From: an uncultured Granulosicoccaceae bacterium
GTDB taxonomy: Bacteria; Pseudomonadota; Gammaproteobacteria; Granulosicoccales; Granulosicoccaceae
DNA length: 56,825 bases
Assembly: GCA_938003855.1 (NCBI GenBank)
Contig: CALKXD010000082.1
Coordinates: forward strand, 1 to 56,825
Direction: 5' to 3'
Shown here piece by piece: positions 42,670 to 51,424 of this stretch. Below the pieces are notes generated by a model. That model saw nothing but the letters and a program-made list of their open reading frames with translations. It was not told where the DNA came from and did not search any database. The position numbers and the translations under genes are program-made. Position 1 is the stretch's first letter. Every line of letters starts with the position of its first letter.

Positions 42670-43737
42670 ATGGACACACGCAGATTGACCGCCCGTATCG
42701 CCGCAGGCCTCGGGGTGATGTGCCTTTTCCATAGCGGTTCAGCGCTGGCCGCAGGCTCGATAAACGCACTGGTCTGGTGCGACCATACCGACGCTGAGTT
42801 TATCCGTCCGTTTGAGGAGGCAAACGACGTAAAAGTAAACCTGAAGGAATTCGAAGGCACCGGGGCAGCCTTGTCGATACTTGAGCAATCACAGCCCGGT
42901 GACTGGGATGTGCTGATTATTGATGGTGTCGATGTGCCGAAACTCGCCAAAGACGGTGTGCTGGCCAGCCATCCGGAAGAGGCGCTGCCAATCTCTGATA
43001 TCTGGCCGGAAGTACTGCTCGAGCAAAATCACAAGATTGACGGTAAATGGTATGGCATGACGGAACTGTTCGGCTACAACACAATTGCCTATAACAAAGA
43101 CAAGGTCGACCCGGCTGATATGCTCGACATGACTACCCTGTGGGGTGATAAATATAAAGGTCGCATGGCCGTTTATGACTGGCACACCCCGATGATCGGG
43201 CTGGTGGCAATGGGGCTGGGTAAAAAGACCGCAGAGTTGGGCGAGGCCGATCTGCCCGAAATCAAAGAAACGCTGTTCAAGCTAAAAGACAACACCGCGC
43301 AGTTTACCGACGTTGTTGCCAGTCAGACGGCACTGGCCACCGGTGAGGTTGATATCCTGTTCGGCGGAGGTGAATGGCTGACGGGGGTATTGTCGCAGGA
43401 GATGCCTAATCTGGACTGGGTACTGCCAAAGCAGGGAGGGCTGATGTGGTCACAGTCAGTTACGACGCTGGCCGATGCCGGCAACCCTGAAATGGCGCTT
43501 AAATTTATGCAATATATTCTCAGTCCCGAAGGGCAGGCCAGGTTGGCGACATCTTCATGCTACTGGGCTATGCCGGCCAATATGAAAACCGGCGACAAGC
43601 TCAATGATCAGCAAAAAGCGGCACTGCGCTGGGACCAGCAGGCTGACTATCTGGCCAATTCCCAGCTGTATCCCGTAGTCGATGCCGAACTCGATGAAAA
43701 AATGGAAGATCTCTGGACAGAGATGCAGCAGCGCTAG
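42670..43737 (+). CDS. Polyamine-type ABC transporter substrate-binding protein (PotD-like)
   Basis: A 355-residue extracytoplasmic binding protein. The signal peptide is about 28 residues (ends SGSALAAG); the mature part opens SINALVWCDHTDAEFIRPFEEANDVKV and contains DVLIIDGVDVPKLAKDGV, GMTELFGYNTIAYNKDKVD and DILFGGGEWLTGVLS, as in PotD/PotF relatives of type II fold. The ATG at 42670 is chosen with GGAG six bases ahead; a GTG at 42664 is also in frame. The ligand may be a polyamine or another small cation. A hairpin follows before the permease genes. Confidence 0.88.
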   Translation: MDTRRLTARIAAGLGVMCLFHSGSALAAGSINALVWCDHTDAEFIRPFEEANDVKVNLKEFEGTGAALSILEQSQPGDWDVLIIDGVDVPKLAKDGVLASHPEEALPISDIWPEVLLEQNHKIDGKWYGMTELFGYNTIAYNKDKVDPADMLDMTTLWGDKYKGRMAVYDWHTPMIGLVAMGLGKKTAELGEADLPEIKETLFKLKDNTAQFTDVVASQTALATGEVDILFGGGEWLTGVLSQEMPNLDWVLPKQGGLMWSQSVTTLADAGNPEMALKFMQYILSPEGQARLATSSCYWAMPANMKTGDKLNDQQKAALRWDQQADYLANSQLYPVVDAELDEKMEDLWTEMQQR

Positions 43738-43772
43738 GCCCGGCTGTTTTAAAGACACAGCGCGTTTTTTTC

Positions 43773-43815
43773 GATCATTGCTGTTACGCCGGAATTACCC
43801 GCGCCGGCAATGATC
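43773..43815 (+). terminator. Hairpin after the PotD-like binding-protein gene
   Basis: GATCATTGC (43773-43781) pairs perfectly with GCAATGATC (43807-43815); an inner GCCGG/CCGGC pairing is an alternative. It begins 35 bases after the stop and ends about 20 bases before the first permease gene. It is preceded by a T-run but not followed by one. Confidence 0.6.
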
Positions 43816-43835
43816 AGTAATCCGCCCTTGCGCTC

Positions 43836-44693
43836 ATGAACCACACCCGGCTTGAAACACGCTGGCAGCGCTGGCGTTTTGTGTTGCCTGCGTTGTTGTG
43901 GACGGTGGCATTTTTTGTTGTGCCGTTTGTCTTTATGGTTGTGATGAGTTTATGGCATCGCATAGGTGGCAAGATAGTCGCCACCTGGAACCTCGACAAT
44001 TATAGTAATTTTTTCGCCAAACCTCACCTGATCAAAGCGCTGCTGAACTCCATAGAGATCAGTTTAAGTGTGACCGTAATATCCCTACTACTGGCCTATC
44101 CGCTGGCATGGATTATCGCCGAGCGGGTGCCGGTAAGGTGGCAACGTACGGCATTAATACTGGCGGTGCTGCCTTTCTGGACATCCTATGTGGTGCGATC
44201 CTATGCGTGGCTGCTGGTGCTTGCGAAACAAGGCATTGTCAATACGTTTCTGCTCGATACCGGTATCATCGTCGAACCACTGGCAATAGCATCGAGTCGC
44301 TATGCCACGGTGATTGGCTTTGTGCATTTTTTTGTGATGCTGCTGACGCTCACGATTTATGCAAACCTGAAGCAGCTATCGCCGAACTATGCGCGTGCCG
44401 CCGCCGATCTGGGGGCAGGGCCGTGGCGTACTTTCTGGCATGTGATTCTGCCGTTAACGCTGCCAGGCATTATGGTCGGCGCGTTCCTGACCTTTGTGCT
44501 GTGCATTGGTGATTACATCACGCCTAAAATACTAGGGGGCAGTAATGAGCTTGTTCTGCCGCAGGTAATTATGCTGCAGATCGGCCGGCGTGCTGATTTT
44601 CCCAACGCGGCTGCGCTGTCTATTTTATTGATGATGGTGGTGACTCTTGCCTATGTGGTGTGCGCGCGCTGGCTGAAGATGGAGCGCACCTGA
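43836..44693 (+). CDS. Polyamine-type ABC transporter permease (PotB-like)
   Basis: A 285-residue MetI-like permease with six membrane helices. RWQRWRFVLPALLWTVAFFVVPFVFMVVMSLW is the first helix and YARAAADLGAGPWRTFWHVILPLTLPGIMVG the EAA coupling loop, followed by GDYITPKILGGSNELVLPQVI, a signature of PotB-type permeases. It begins 98 bases after the binding protein and just past the hairpin. The next permease starts two bases after its stop. Confidence 0.9.
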   Translation: MNHTRLETRWQRWRFVLPALLWTVAFFVVPFVFMVVMSLWHRIGGKIVATWNLDNYSNFFAKPHLIKALLNSIEISLSVTVISLLLAYPLAWIIAERVPVRWQRTALILAVLPFWTSYVVRSYAWLLVLAKQGIVNTFLLDTGIIVEPLAIASSRYATVIGFVHFFVMLLTLTIYANLKQLSPNYARAAADLGAGPWRTFWHVILPLTLPGIMVGAFLTFVLCIGDYITPKILGGSNELVLPQVIMLQIGRRADFPNAAALSILLMMVVTLAYVVCARWLKMERT

Positions 44694-44695
44694 TA

Positions 44696-45487
44696 ATGGC
44701 ACGACGCTATATACAGACTACGCTGACAACGGTTTATGCCGCACTGCTGTACGGTTTTATTTTTCTACCGGTGGGCGTGCTGGTGTTGTTTTCGTTTCAG
44801 GACAGCCGATTGCCGATCATGCCATTTAAAGGCCCGACACTGAAATGGTATGAGGCGGTACTCGCTGACAGCCGCCTGATTGAATCGATGGTCAATTCCC
44901 TGATAGTGGCGGTGTCTTCGTCGCTGCTGTCGGTGGTGCTCGGGTTTCTGGCGGCGTATGCGCTGGCCCGTTTCTACCTGCCGGGGAAAGGCTGGCAGCG
45001 CGCGCTGCTGACCGCACCGTTGACAGTCAGTTATCTGATCATAGCGCTGGGCCTGATGATACTGTTCAACGCATTGGGGGTGTCCCGTTCGCTTTGGACT
45101 ATCGGTGTTGGTCATGTTGTGATAAACACACCGTTGTGCTTTGCGATAATCTATAGCCAGATGGGAGACCATCAAATAAACATTGAGCGTGCAGCGCGTG
45201 ATCTGGGAGCGACAGAATGGCAGACCCTGTTGCTGATTACCGCACCAATGATGCTGCCATCTATTCTTGCCAGTTTTTTCCTCGCAATGACCTTCTCCTG
45301 GGATGAGTTTATTATTGCATTTTTACTGTCGCGCTTTGATGTCACCCTGCCGGTGGAGATCTGGGGTTTGCTGCGTTCGGGTCTTAGTCCAAAGACTAAT
45401 GCAGCTGGTTCGCTGGTGTTTCTGATTTCGATAGGTCTATTGATCCTTGCTGAGCTTATGGTTTTTCGCAGAATGAAAAAAACATGA
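44696..45487 (+). CDS. Polyamine-type ABC transporter permease (PotC-like)
   Basis: A 263-residue permease with six membrane helices. The opening FIFLPVGVLVLFSFQDSRLPIMPFKGPTLKWYEAV and the coupling loop INIERAARDLGATEWQTLLLITAPMMLPSILASF are typical of PotC. The ATG at 44696 is used because it lies two bases after the PotB-like stop; an in-frame ATG at 44660 is inside potB. Its TGA overlaps the ATPase start (ATGA). Confidence 0.9.
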   Translation: MARRYIQTTLTTVYAALLYGFIFLPVGVLVLFSFQDSRLPIMPFKGPTLKWYEAVLADSRLIESMVNSLIVAVSSSLLSVVLGFLAAYALARFYLPGKGWQRALLTAPLTVSYLIIALGLMILFNALGVSRSLWTIGVGHVVINTPLCFAIIYSQMGDHQINIERAARDLGATEWQTLLLITAPMMLPSILASFFLAMTFSWDEFIIAFLLSRFDVTLPVEIWGLLRSGLSPKTNAAGSLVFLISIGLLILAELMVFRRMKKT

Positions 45488-46566
45488 CAGCCAGAGTGGA
45501 CATAGCGCAACTCACACATCGCTTTGGCAGTTTCACGGCGCTGAAAGATATTGATCTGACGATTGCAGCAGGAAGCTTTGCGGTACTGCTTGGACCGTCC
45601 GGCTGTGGCAAGACAACTTTGCTGTCGGTACTTGGTGGTTTTTTGCGTCCGTCCGCCGGGTCGATTCTACTCGACGGCCAGGATGTTACGCAGGTGCCGC
45701 CGGCTAAACGTGGCACCACAACCATGTTTCAGGATTATGCCTTGTTTCCACACATGAACCTGCTCGATAACGTTGGCTTCGGCCCGCGCATGCGCGGGCA
45801 TTCCCGAAAGCGTCGTCGGCAGCAATCGCTGCAATTGCTTGAGCTGGTTGGTTTGCACTCCGAGGCACAAAAAAAACCACATGAACTATCCGGCGGCCAG
45901 CGCCAGCGGGTGGCTCTGGCGCGTGCGCTTGCAGTAGATCCCGATGTGCTGTTGCTCGATGAGCCCCTTGGCGCGCTTGACCTGAAGTTACGCCGGCAGA
46001 TGCAGGATGAGCTCAAGGCAATTCAAAAACGTGTCGGTACCACTTTTATCCATGTAACTCATGATCAGGAAGAAGCCATGGCCATCGCAGATGAGATCAT
46101 CGTGATGAATGGCGGCGTCGTGGTAGACCAGGGCTCCCCTGAATCGATCTATTTACATCCGGCCAGTACTTTCTCGGCGGCGTTTATGGGAGATGCAAAC
46201 TTAATCGACGGGCGGGTGCTGGCGATGGATAGTCATACAATCACTGTAACCACAGAGTTTGGTCAGCTAAACTTGAATGCCTTCTGCAATGTGAATCAAA
46301 ACATCGGCAGTGGCGACCGTATTTGTGTGTGCTTCAGACCGGAGCATGTACTGCCCCCGGGTACCATCGCCGAACACCCGATAGACCTCGGGTTGGCTGT
46401 AATCCGTGATTCTACATTCTTCGGGTCTCATCAGCGCTATCAGTTACTGGCTGCTGATGGATCTATCTATATCGCCCAGTTGCCACAGTCGGCATCGATG
46501 GCCCGCGACAGTCAGATGCCGCTGCGGCTGGATGGTTTGTCTCTGGTAGTACTGCGCGCTGAATAA
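45484..46566 (+). CDS. Polyamine-type ABC transporter ATPase (PotA-like)
   Basis: A 360-residue ATPase of the PotA/MalK group with a C-terminal TOBE domain. Walker A is GPSGCGKT (37-44), the signature LSGGQRQRVALARAL, Walker B VLLLDEPLGALDLKLR and the switch VTHDQEEAMAIADEI. The motif FQDYALFPHMNLLDNVGFG is the usual Q-loop region. It overlaps the PotC-like gene by four bases and precedes the hydrolase gene by 12, so the hydrolase belongs to the same transcript. Confidence 0.92.
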   Translation: MTARVDIAQLTHRFGSFTALKDIDLTIAAGSFAVLLGPSGCGKTTLLSVLGGFLRPSAGSILLDGQDVTQVPPAKRGTTTMFQDYALFPHMNLLDNVGFGPRMRGHSRKRRRQQSLQLLELVGLHSEAQKKPHELSGGQRQRVALARALAVDPDVLLLDEPLGALDLKLRRQMQDELKAIQKRVGTTFIHVTHDQEEAMAIADEIIVMNGGVVVDQGSPESIYLHPASTFSAAFMGDANLIDGRVLAMDSHTITVTTEFGQLNLNAFCNVNQNIGSGDRICVCFRPEHVLPPGTIAEHPIDLGLAVIRDSTFFGSHQRYQLLAADGSIYIAQLPQSASMARDSQMPLRLDGLSLVVLRAE

Positions 46567-46578
46567 GAGAGTAACCCC

Positions 46579-47301
46579 ATGCAACGAGCTAACGCAAATG
46601 ACTGGTATACGGTTAGTAAATTCAGTGACGACATTCGCCTGATCAGTGAAATGCACATTACAGAGTTTTATCGTTGCAATATCTGGCACGTGCGAGGGCG
46701 CAATGCCGATGCACTAATTGACAGCGGTATGGGGGTGGTGAGTCTGCGCGAGCAAGTACCGCTGGTCACCGAAAAGCCGGTGCAGGCTATTGCGAGCCAC
46801 ACGCACTTTGACCACATAGGTTGCCATCATGAATTTGAACACCGCTGTGTGCACGTGGCGGAAGCTGAATTACTGGCCAGCCCGACACGAAGCAGTACAC
46901 TCGCAGACCCCTATGTCACGGATGAAATATTTACCAGCTTGCCGCCACTGCCGTATCAATCGACACGCTATGCGGTGAAGGCCGCTTCGGCTACCCGGCT
47001 ACTGGAAGACGGTGATGTCATTGATCTGGGTAATCGGCAACTGGAAGTGATACATACACCGGGACATTCCCCGGGCGGGATTGCGCTATGGGAAGCAGCC
47101 ACGAGTACCTTGTTCAGTGGTGATATCGTCTACGACGGCCCTTTGATTGAAGACACTTATCATGCGGATGCACAGGATTATTATCGTAGTATGACGCGTT
47201 TGCTTGAGATCCCCGTGGTTACTGTTCACGGCGGACATTTCGCAAGTTATGGTCGGTCACGGCACCGGCAGATTATACGGCAATGGCTCGATGCACATTG
47301 A
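46579..47301 (+). CDS. Metallo-beta-lactamase-fold hydrolase
   Basis: A 240-residue metal-dependent hydrolase. The zinc-binding motif is H74-T-H76-F-D78-H79 in IASHTHFDHIG; further metal ligands lie in HTPGHSPGGIALWE and in LFSGDIVYDG, and the terminal VTVHGGHFASYGR holds the last His. These match the glyoxalase II/lactonase-like group, but the substrate cannot be named. GAGAG precedes the ATG. It is the last gene of the polyamine-type uptake operon, so it may act on the imported compound or a derived lactone, thioester or phosphoester. Confidence 0.85.
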   Translation: MQRANANDWYTVSKFSDDIRLISEMHITEFYRCNIWHVRGRNADALIDSGMGVVSLREQVPLVTEKPVQAIASHTHFDHIGCHHEFEHRCVHVAEAELLASPTRSSTLADPYVTDEIFTSLPPLPYQSTRYAVKAASATRLLEDGDVIDLGNRQLEVIHTPGHSPGGIALWEAATSTLFSGDIVYDGPLIEDTYHADAQDYYRSMTRLLEIPVVTVHGGHFASYGRSRHRQIIRQWLDAH

Positions 47302-47416
47302 TCGGTGTCGGTATCTTGCGGCAAAGATTGTTGCCCGTACTACCTGGTAAAGGTAAAACAGATTATTGATATTGCTGCAGCGTACGGGATTGCGGCACAG
47401 AATGTCGGGATGACTA

Positions 47417-47923
47417 ATGAAACAACTTAAAATAAACGTAAGACCAAATCGAGTTGCGGTGCTCAGCGTGCTGTGCAGTGTGTTGTTGCATGGTTGTGCG
47501 GCTACTGTGCTCAGGCCGGTACAGGAAACTGACAAAGACACCTCAGGATCGTTTAACGGTAGATGGCTCGGTGAGGTGATCAGTACCGCGCCGGTGCAAT
47601 CCGGTCCGGGTAACTGGCGGCTCAATTGCTCAGATGCTTCGGGCAGCAAATTTATGATGGTAGTCAACGATGGGGTGGTGAACTACGGTTCACCTCCGGA
47701 TCAGGCGTCAGCTTTTATCAACAGTGATGGTAAATTTAGAATAGAGTCGCCGTTGGAAGAAGAAGTAAAGGCCGATGATAGCTCGGTCGAGTCGGTTGGG
47801 AATGGTAAAGTCACGCTTATAATATATGGTTCTCTCGCCAGCGGAAAAGGGTCTGTTACCTTTGGTATTGCTCAATTTTCGAACAATGGTTGTACGTCGA
47901 AGATCGACTTTACCAAAGTATAA
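47417..47923 (+). CDS. Small putative lipoprotein, first of a tandem pair
   Basis: A 168-residue exported protein. Residues 1-20 form a signal peptide ending LLHGC, a lipobox-like site where Cys would be lipidated. The rest is beta-rich with a single conserved plan shared with the next gene: GPGNWRLNCSD, a Gly-rich middle, KVTLIIYGSLASGKGSVTFGIAQFSNNGCTSKIDF. The two further Cys (in LNCSD and NNGCTS) could form a disulfide. I do not recognise a family. The last steps of both proteins (YGS, KGS, FG/IG, NNGCTS) are nearly identical, so the pair arose by duplication. Confidence 0.7.
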   Translation: MKQLKINVRPNRVAVLSVLCSVLLHGCAATVLRPVQETDKDTSGSFNGRWLGEVISTAPVQSGPGNWRLNCSDASGSKFMMVVNDGVVNYGSPPDQASAFINSDGKFRIESPLEEEVKADDSSVESVGNGKVTLIIYGSLASGKGSVTFGIAQFSNNGCTSKIDFTKV

Positions 47924-48182
47924 TCCGCTGCAGAAATAACCCCGGGGCCGCGTGGTTATTTACCGCTAAGGTCCCATTGCCATTGTTGATTGGATTCTAC
48001 TAACTGAATCCACGCCCTGGACGCTTTTAACAACTGTGCTTTACGGGGGATAACGCCGATGAAAATGAAATTAATTACTTAGTAAAAAATGACTACTGAG
48101 TAGCTAATAGCCGTTTAACAATAGAGGGGAGATGCCGTTACAACTGAGCATCAATGCACATATCCAGCGGGAATCATAACAG
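47924..48182. promoter_or_regulatory. Intergenic with terminator-like hairpin and inverted repeats
   Basis: 259 bases between the two lipoproteins. AAATAACC (47934-47941) and GGTTATTT (47954-47961) form an 8-bp stem just after the first gene. GGATTC (47992-47997) and GAATCC (48006-48011) form a second short inverted repeat. Paired palindromes follow at 48075-48103. The second gene therefore probably has its own promoter. Confidence 0.45.
48075..48103. promoter_or_regulatory. Two tandem 11-bp palindromes, candidate operator
   Basis: TTACTTAGTAA (48075-48085) and CTACTGAGTAG (48093-48103), both fitting YTACTNAGTAR, with centres 18 bp apart. They lie about 80-100 bases before the second lipoprotein ATG in an AT-rich stretch. 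The pairing suggests two dimers of one regulator. The regulator is not identified. Confidence 0.45.
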
Positions 48183-48689
48183 ATGAATACGAAATCGAGA
48201 GGACGGCCTGTCCGATTGGCAGCTGTCGGGGTTTTGTTGGGTGTCTTGTTAGCGGGTTGCGGTTCTACAGCATTGCGGCAGGTAGATCAATCAGATAGAG
48301 ACCGCGCCGGCGTCTACGACGGTGTCTGGAGTGGCCTTATTGTGAGCACTGCGGCCAAGCAACCCGGTCCGGGTAACTGGTTGATGGACTGTGGCGATAT
48401 GGCCGGTACCCAGATGTCGAATATCGTCGTCGATGACGGTGTGGCCTCATTGGGTGGGCAGGAAGATTCACCGGTCGCCAATGTCAGTGCCTTCGGCAAG
48501 TTTAGATTTGTCATCCCGATGAGCGAGGTCGCAACCGCCGCTGGCCGGTCAGACTCCAGTATCAACAACGGCGACATGACGCTGATCATGTATGGATCAC
48601 TGCGAACCCAGAAAGGCTCACTCACGATAGGAATTGCTGATTTCGGCAACAACGGCTGTACGTCTGAGGTTGAGTTCAGCAAGCCCTGA
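48183..48689 (+). CDS. Small putative lipoprotein, second of a tandem pair
   Basis: A 168-residue paralogue of the preceding gene, equal in length. The signal peptide is MNTKSRGRPVRLAAVGVLLGVLLAGCGS, with a clear lipobox LLAGC. The mature part shares RAGVYDGVWSG, STAAKQPGPGNWLMDCGD, GDMTLIMYGSLRTQKGSLTIGIADFGNNGCTSEVEF with the first copy. The two Cys of the mature domain are kept. It converges on the LysE gene 11 bases away. The function is unknown; an outer- or inner-membrane lipoprotein with a small beta-fold is the best description. Confidence 0.72.
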   Translation: MNTKSRGRPVRLAAVGVLLGVLLAGCGSTALRQVDQSDRDRAGVYDGVWSGLIVSTAAKQPGPGNWLMDCGDMAGTQMSNIVVDDGVASLGGQEDSPVANVSAFGKFRFVIPMSEVATAAGRSDSSINNGDMTLIMYGSLRTQKGSLTIGIADFGNNGCTSEVEFSKP

Positions 48690-48700
48690 TATACAGGCCG

Positions 48701-49330
48701 TTATGGTTGACTCACGCCCAGGTGAATACCCAGCCCTATCAGAATAACTCCACCTGTGCGTTGCATGAGGTGGCTGGCGCCTTGTGATCGGGCGAGAAGC
48801 CTGATCACCGTCGTCGACAATAAAACGCAGATTACATCAGCGCTTGAAAAGGCGATGTTAACCACGGTTCCTAGAATCAGTAGCTGAACCCAGAGTGGCA
48901 TGGTGGTTGACGGATCGGCAAACAGCGGCAGAAAGGTAATATAAAAAACGGCTGTTTTCGGGTTAAGTATCTCCACAGCAATACTCTGCCGGAACGCCCG
49001 CGCCGGCAACTGGGCTTGTTGTGTTGCCGGCTGCATCTGAATGCGGCTGGAGCGCAATTGCTGACACCCCAGGTAGATCAGATAGGCAGAGCCGATCCAT
49101 TTAATGGCGGCGTACAGCGGCGGTACAGCGGTGAACAACACCGGCAATCCCAGTGCCGCTGCAATAACATGCACATACCCCCCTAGATGTATGCCGAGAG
49201 CTGCCATCCAACCGGCACTGCGTCCGTGTGCAATTGTCTGCGCGGCGGTGTATAGCATTGACGGGCCCGGCATATAAGCAAACACCGCGGTGGCAACCAG
49301 GAAGGCGGTCAGGGTTTCAGCGTTTGGCAT
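48701..49330 (-). CDS. LysE-family exporter
   Basis: A 209-residue membrane protein with about six helices, of the LysE/RhtB family, which exports amino acids. The N-terminal LTAFLVATAVFAYMPGPSMLYTAAQTIAHGRSAGWMAALGIHLGGYVHVIAAALGL matches the conserved first half (a PGP turn, then G-x-x-x-G-x-x-x-G), and VEILNPKTAVFYITFLPLF is the conserved middle loop. The substrate is not predictable. It is monocistronic, lying 193 bases downstream of the GMC oxidoreductase on the same strand. Confidence 0.9.
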   Translation of the reverse strand: MPNAETLTAFLVATAVFAYMPGPSMLYTAAQTIAHGRSAGWMAALGIHLGGYVHVIAAALGLPVLFTAVPPLYAAIKWIGSAYLIYLGCQQLRSSRIQMQPATQQAQLPARAFRQSIAVEILNPKTAVFYITFLPLFADPSTTMPLWVQLLILGTVVNIAFSSADVICVLLSTTVIRLLARSQGASHLMQRTGGVILIGLGIHLGVSQP

Positions 49331-49523
49331 CTATAGAGATCAGGCCGGGGCGCTGCAGGGGTGACGTTGCCGGTGTGGATGGAGGGTGTTGTGGTGTGTT
49401 GAGTCGCGATGCAATCTGGTTCGTCACCTTACTGATTTAAAATGGCCGGAGTGATAGTTGTCTGGTGCGGTATTCACCAACTGGCAGGGGATGAAACTGC
49501 GGGCGCTTGCGCCGGTATCTCTG

Positions 49524-51125
49524 TCAGGAGGCATCGTCCAGAACATGCTGTGCGCCTTTCTCGGCAATCATTAAAGTCGCGGCGTTGGTATTGGCGGAGG
49601 TAATTGTCGGCATGACCGACGCATCGATCACGCGCAGGCCCTGAACACCACGCACGCGCAGTTGTGGATCAACAACTGACAGTTTGTCATTGCCCATGCG
49701 GCAGGAGCCGACCATATGAAATACCGTGCCGCCATGACGGGCAATCTGCTGGCCGATCTGATTGTCGGTGGAACACAGTTTGCCCGGCAGCACCTCGGTA
49801 TTCCAAAGATCCTTGAATGCCGGTTGCTTGAGAATTTGCCGGTTGATTTTAAAGCCTTCCACCATGGTTTTACGGTCAATTTCTGATTCGAGGTAGTTCG
49901 GTGTGATTACCGGTGCGACGTGAGCATCGGCTGAGCGAATGGTGATGTGACCACGTGAGTGTGGATGACACTGCCAGAACGAACTGGTGAACCCGGAATA
50001 ATGGTGTAGCGGTGTGCCCGGTTTGTCGACAGACAGTGGCATGACATTAAACTGGATATCCGGTTGCTTGTCTGCTGCAAGCGGGGTGCAGGCAGCACCG
50101 CCGACCTGTCCCGCGCCAACGGTCAATGCACCACGCGCCTGAACGGCCCATTGCCAGGCCATTTTTGCCAATGATACGGGACTGCGGGTTTGCTTGTTGA
50201 GGGAGCGATTGTCGTTCATTTCAACAATCATTCTAAATTGATAGTGGTCTTGTAGGTTCACACCAACATTGGCGGAGTCAGCGACTACCTTGACGCCATT
50301 GTCCTGCAGTAGTATCGCCGGGCCGACACCTGATAGCTGCAACAACTGTGGGGTCTGAATAGCGCCGGCGCACAGAATAACCTCGCGGGTTGCGGTGTCG
50401 CGCCTGGTGACACCGTTGTGAACCCATTCAACGCCGCTGGCTTTGGTGTTACTGAACAGCACTTTGGTTGTCAGCGCACCGGTTATAACGGTCAGGTTCT
50501 GCCGATTCATCACCGGTTGCAGAAATGCGCTGGCGGCACTGCAACGCCAGCGTCCGTTAAGCGTTAACTGGTACTTACCGACTCCGAAAGTACTTTGCGC
50601 GTTGAAGTCCGGATTGGGCGGCAAGCCGTACTGCTGCGCTGCATCGAGCCATGCATTGCAGTGCGGGTGATCTTCACGCAGTGCTGATACCTGCATTTCA
50701 CCATGACCTCCACGGAACCGGTTTTCACCGTCCTGCCAACTCTCCAGTCGCTGGAAGTAGGGTAGTACATCGGAGTACCCCCAGTTGTCAGCGCCAAGCT
50801 CTTTCCAGTGATCGAAGTCGCGCTGCTGGCCGCGTATGAAAATCAGTCCGTTGATGGAGCTCGATCCGCCGAGTCCAATACCACGTGGACACTGGATATT
50901 GCGGTCAGCGGTTTGTGCTGAGGGTTCGGTATCGAAGGTGCGCGAGAATCTGGAATCATAGATTGATTTGAAATAGCCGACAGGTAAACGTGTCCACAGG
51001 CTTTTTGGCGGATCACCGGCCTCCAGTAACAGTACCCGGTTGGCAGGGTTCGCGGACAGCCGGTTTGCTACCAGACAGCCTGCTGAGCCTGCGCCGATGA
51101 TTATGTAGTCATAGGGTGAAGTCAT
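49524..51125 (-). CDS. GMC-family oxidoreductase (choline dehydrogenase-like)
   Basis: A 533-residue FAD enzyme of the glucose-methanol-choline family. The N-terminal YIIIGAGSAGCLVANRLS is the FAD-binding loop; CPRGIGLGGSSSINGLIFIRGQ and GAIQTPQLLQLSGVGP are PROSITE-type GMC signatures; VFHMVGSCRMG holds the active-site His and ASVMPTITSANTNAATLMIAEKGA the second catalytic residue (Asn). It oxidises alcohols, choline or related substrates; specificity is uncertain. No signal peptide. It is divergent from the enolase-superfamily gene across about 300 bases, so the two may share control. Confidence 0.9.
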   Translation of the reverse strand: MTSPYDYIIIGAGSAGCLVANRLSANPANRVLLLEAGDPPKSLWTRLPVGYFKSIYDSRFSRTFDTEPSAQTADRNIQCPRGIGLGGSSSINGLIFIRGQQRDFDHWKELGADNWGYSDVLPYFQRLESWQDGENRFRGGHGEMQVSALREDHPHCNAWLDAAQQYGLPPNPDFNAQSTFGVGKYQLTLNGRWRCSAASAFLQPVMNRQNLTVITGALTTKVLFSNTKASGVEWVHNGVTRRDTATREVILCAGAIQTPQLLQLSGVGPAILLQDNGVKVVADSANVGVNLQDHYQFRMIVEMNDNRSLNKQTRSPVSLAKMAWQWAVQARGALTVGAGQVGGAACTPLAADKQPDIQFNVMPLSVDKPGTPLHHYSGFTSSFWQCHPHSRGHITIRSADAHVAPVITPNYLESEIDRKTMVEGFKINRQILKQPAFKDLWNTEVLPGKLCSTDNQIGQQIARHGGTVFHMVGSCRMGNDKLSVVDPQLRVRGVQGLRVIDASVMPTITSANTNAATLMIAEKGAQHVLDDAS

Positions 51126-51424
51126 GTAGGCGACCGACCGGTTGCGTCCGGGTGGTGTAGGGGCATAGATATTCCTCGAACTTCACTTGGCGGCCGGAGC
51201 TGGTACGCTCGCGTTAATAAGCTCTGCGGCAGTAGTGTTAATAATATTGCACGGTGCTGTCAATGTGAAATAGGTGCTGTACCTGTTCCCGCGGCCACTG
51301 GCCGGTAACGACTGCGATAGACTACTATTATAGGCGGGCAGGCAATGCTGGCCGCAATGTTGGATTGATTAGTCACTGCCGGCAGTGGAATACGTCCACA
51401 GGCAGCGAGGCAACCGGAAAAGCA
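51126..51424. promoter_or_regulatory. Divergent promoter region, GMC oxidoreductase and enolase-superfamily gene
   Basis: About 300 non-coding bases. TATTATAG near 51325 could be a -10 element for the plus-strand gene, but I cannot place a convincing -35 box. No regulator gene is adjacent. Confidence 0.35.
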
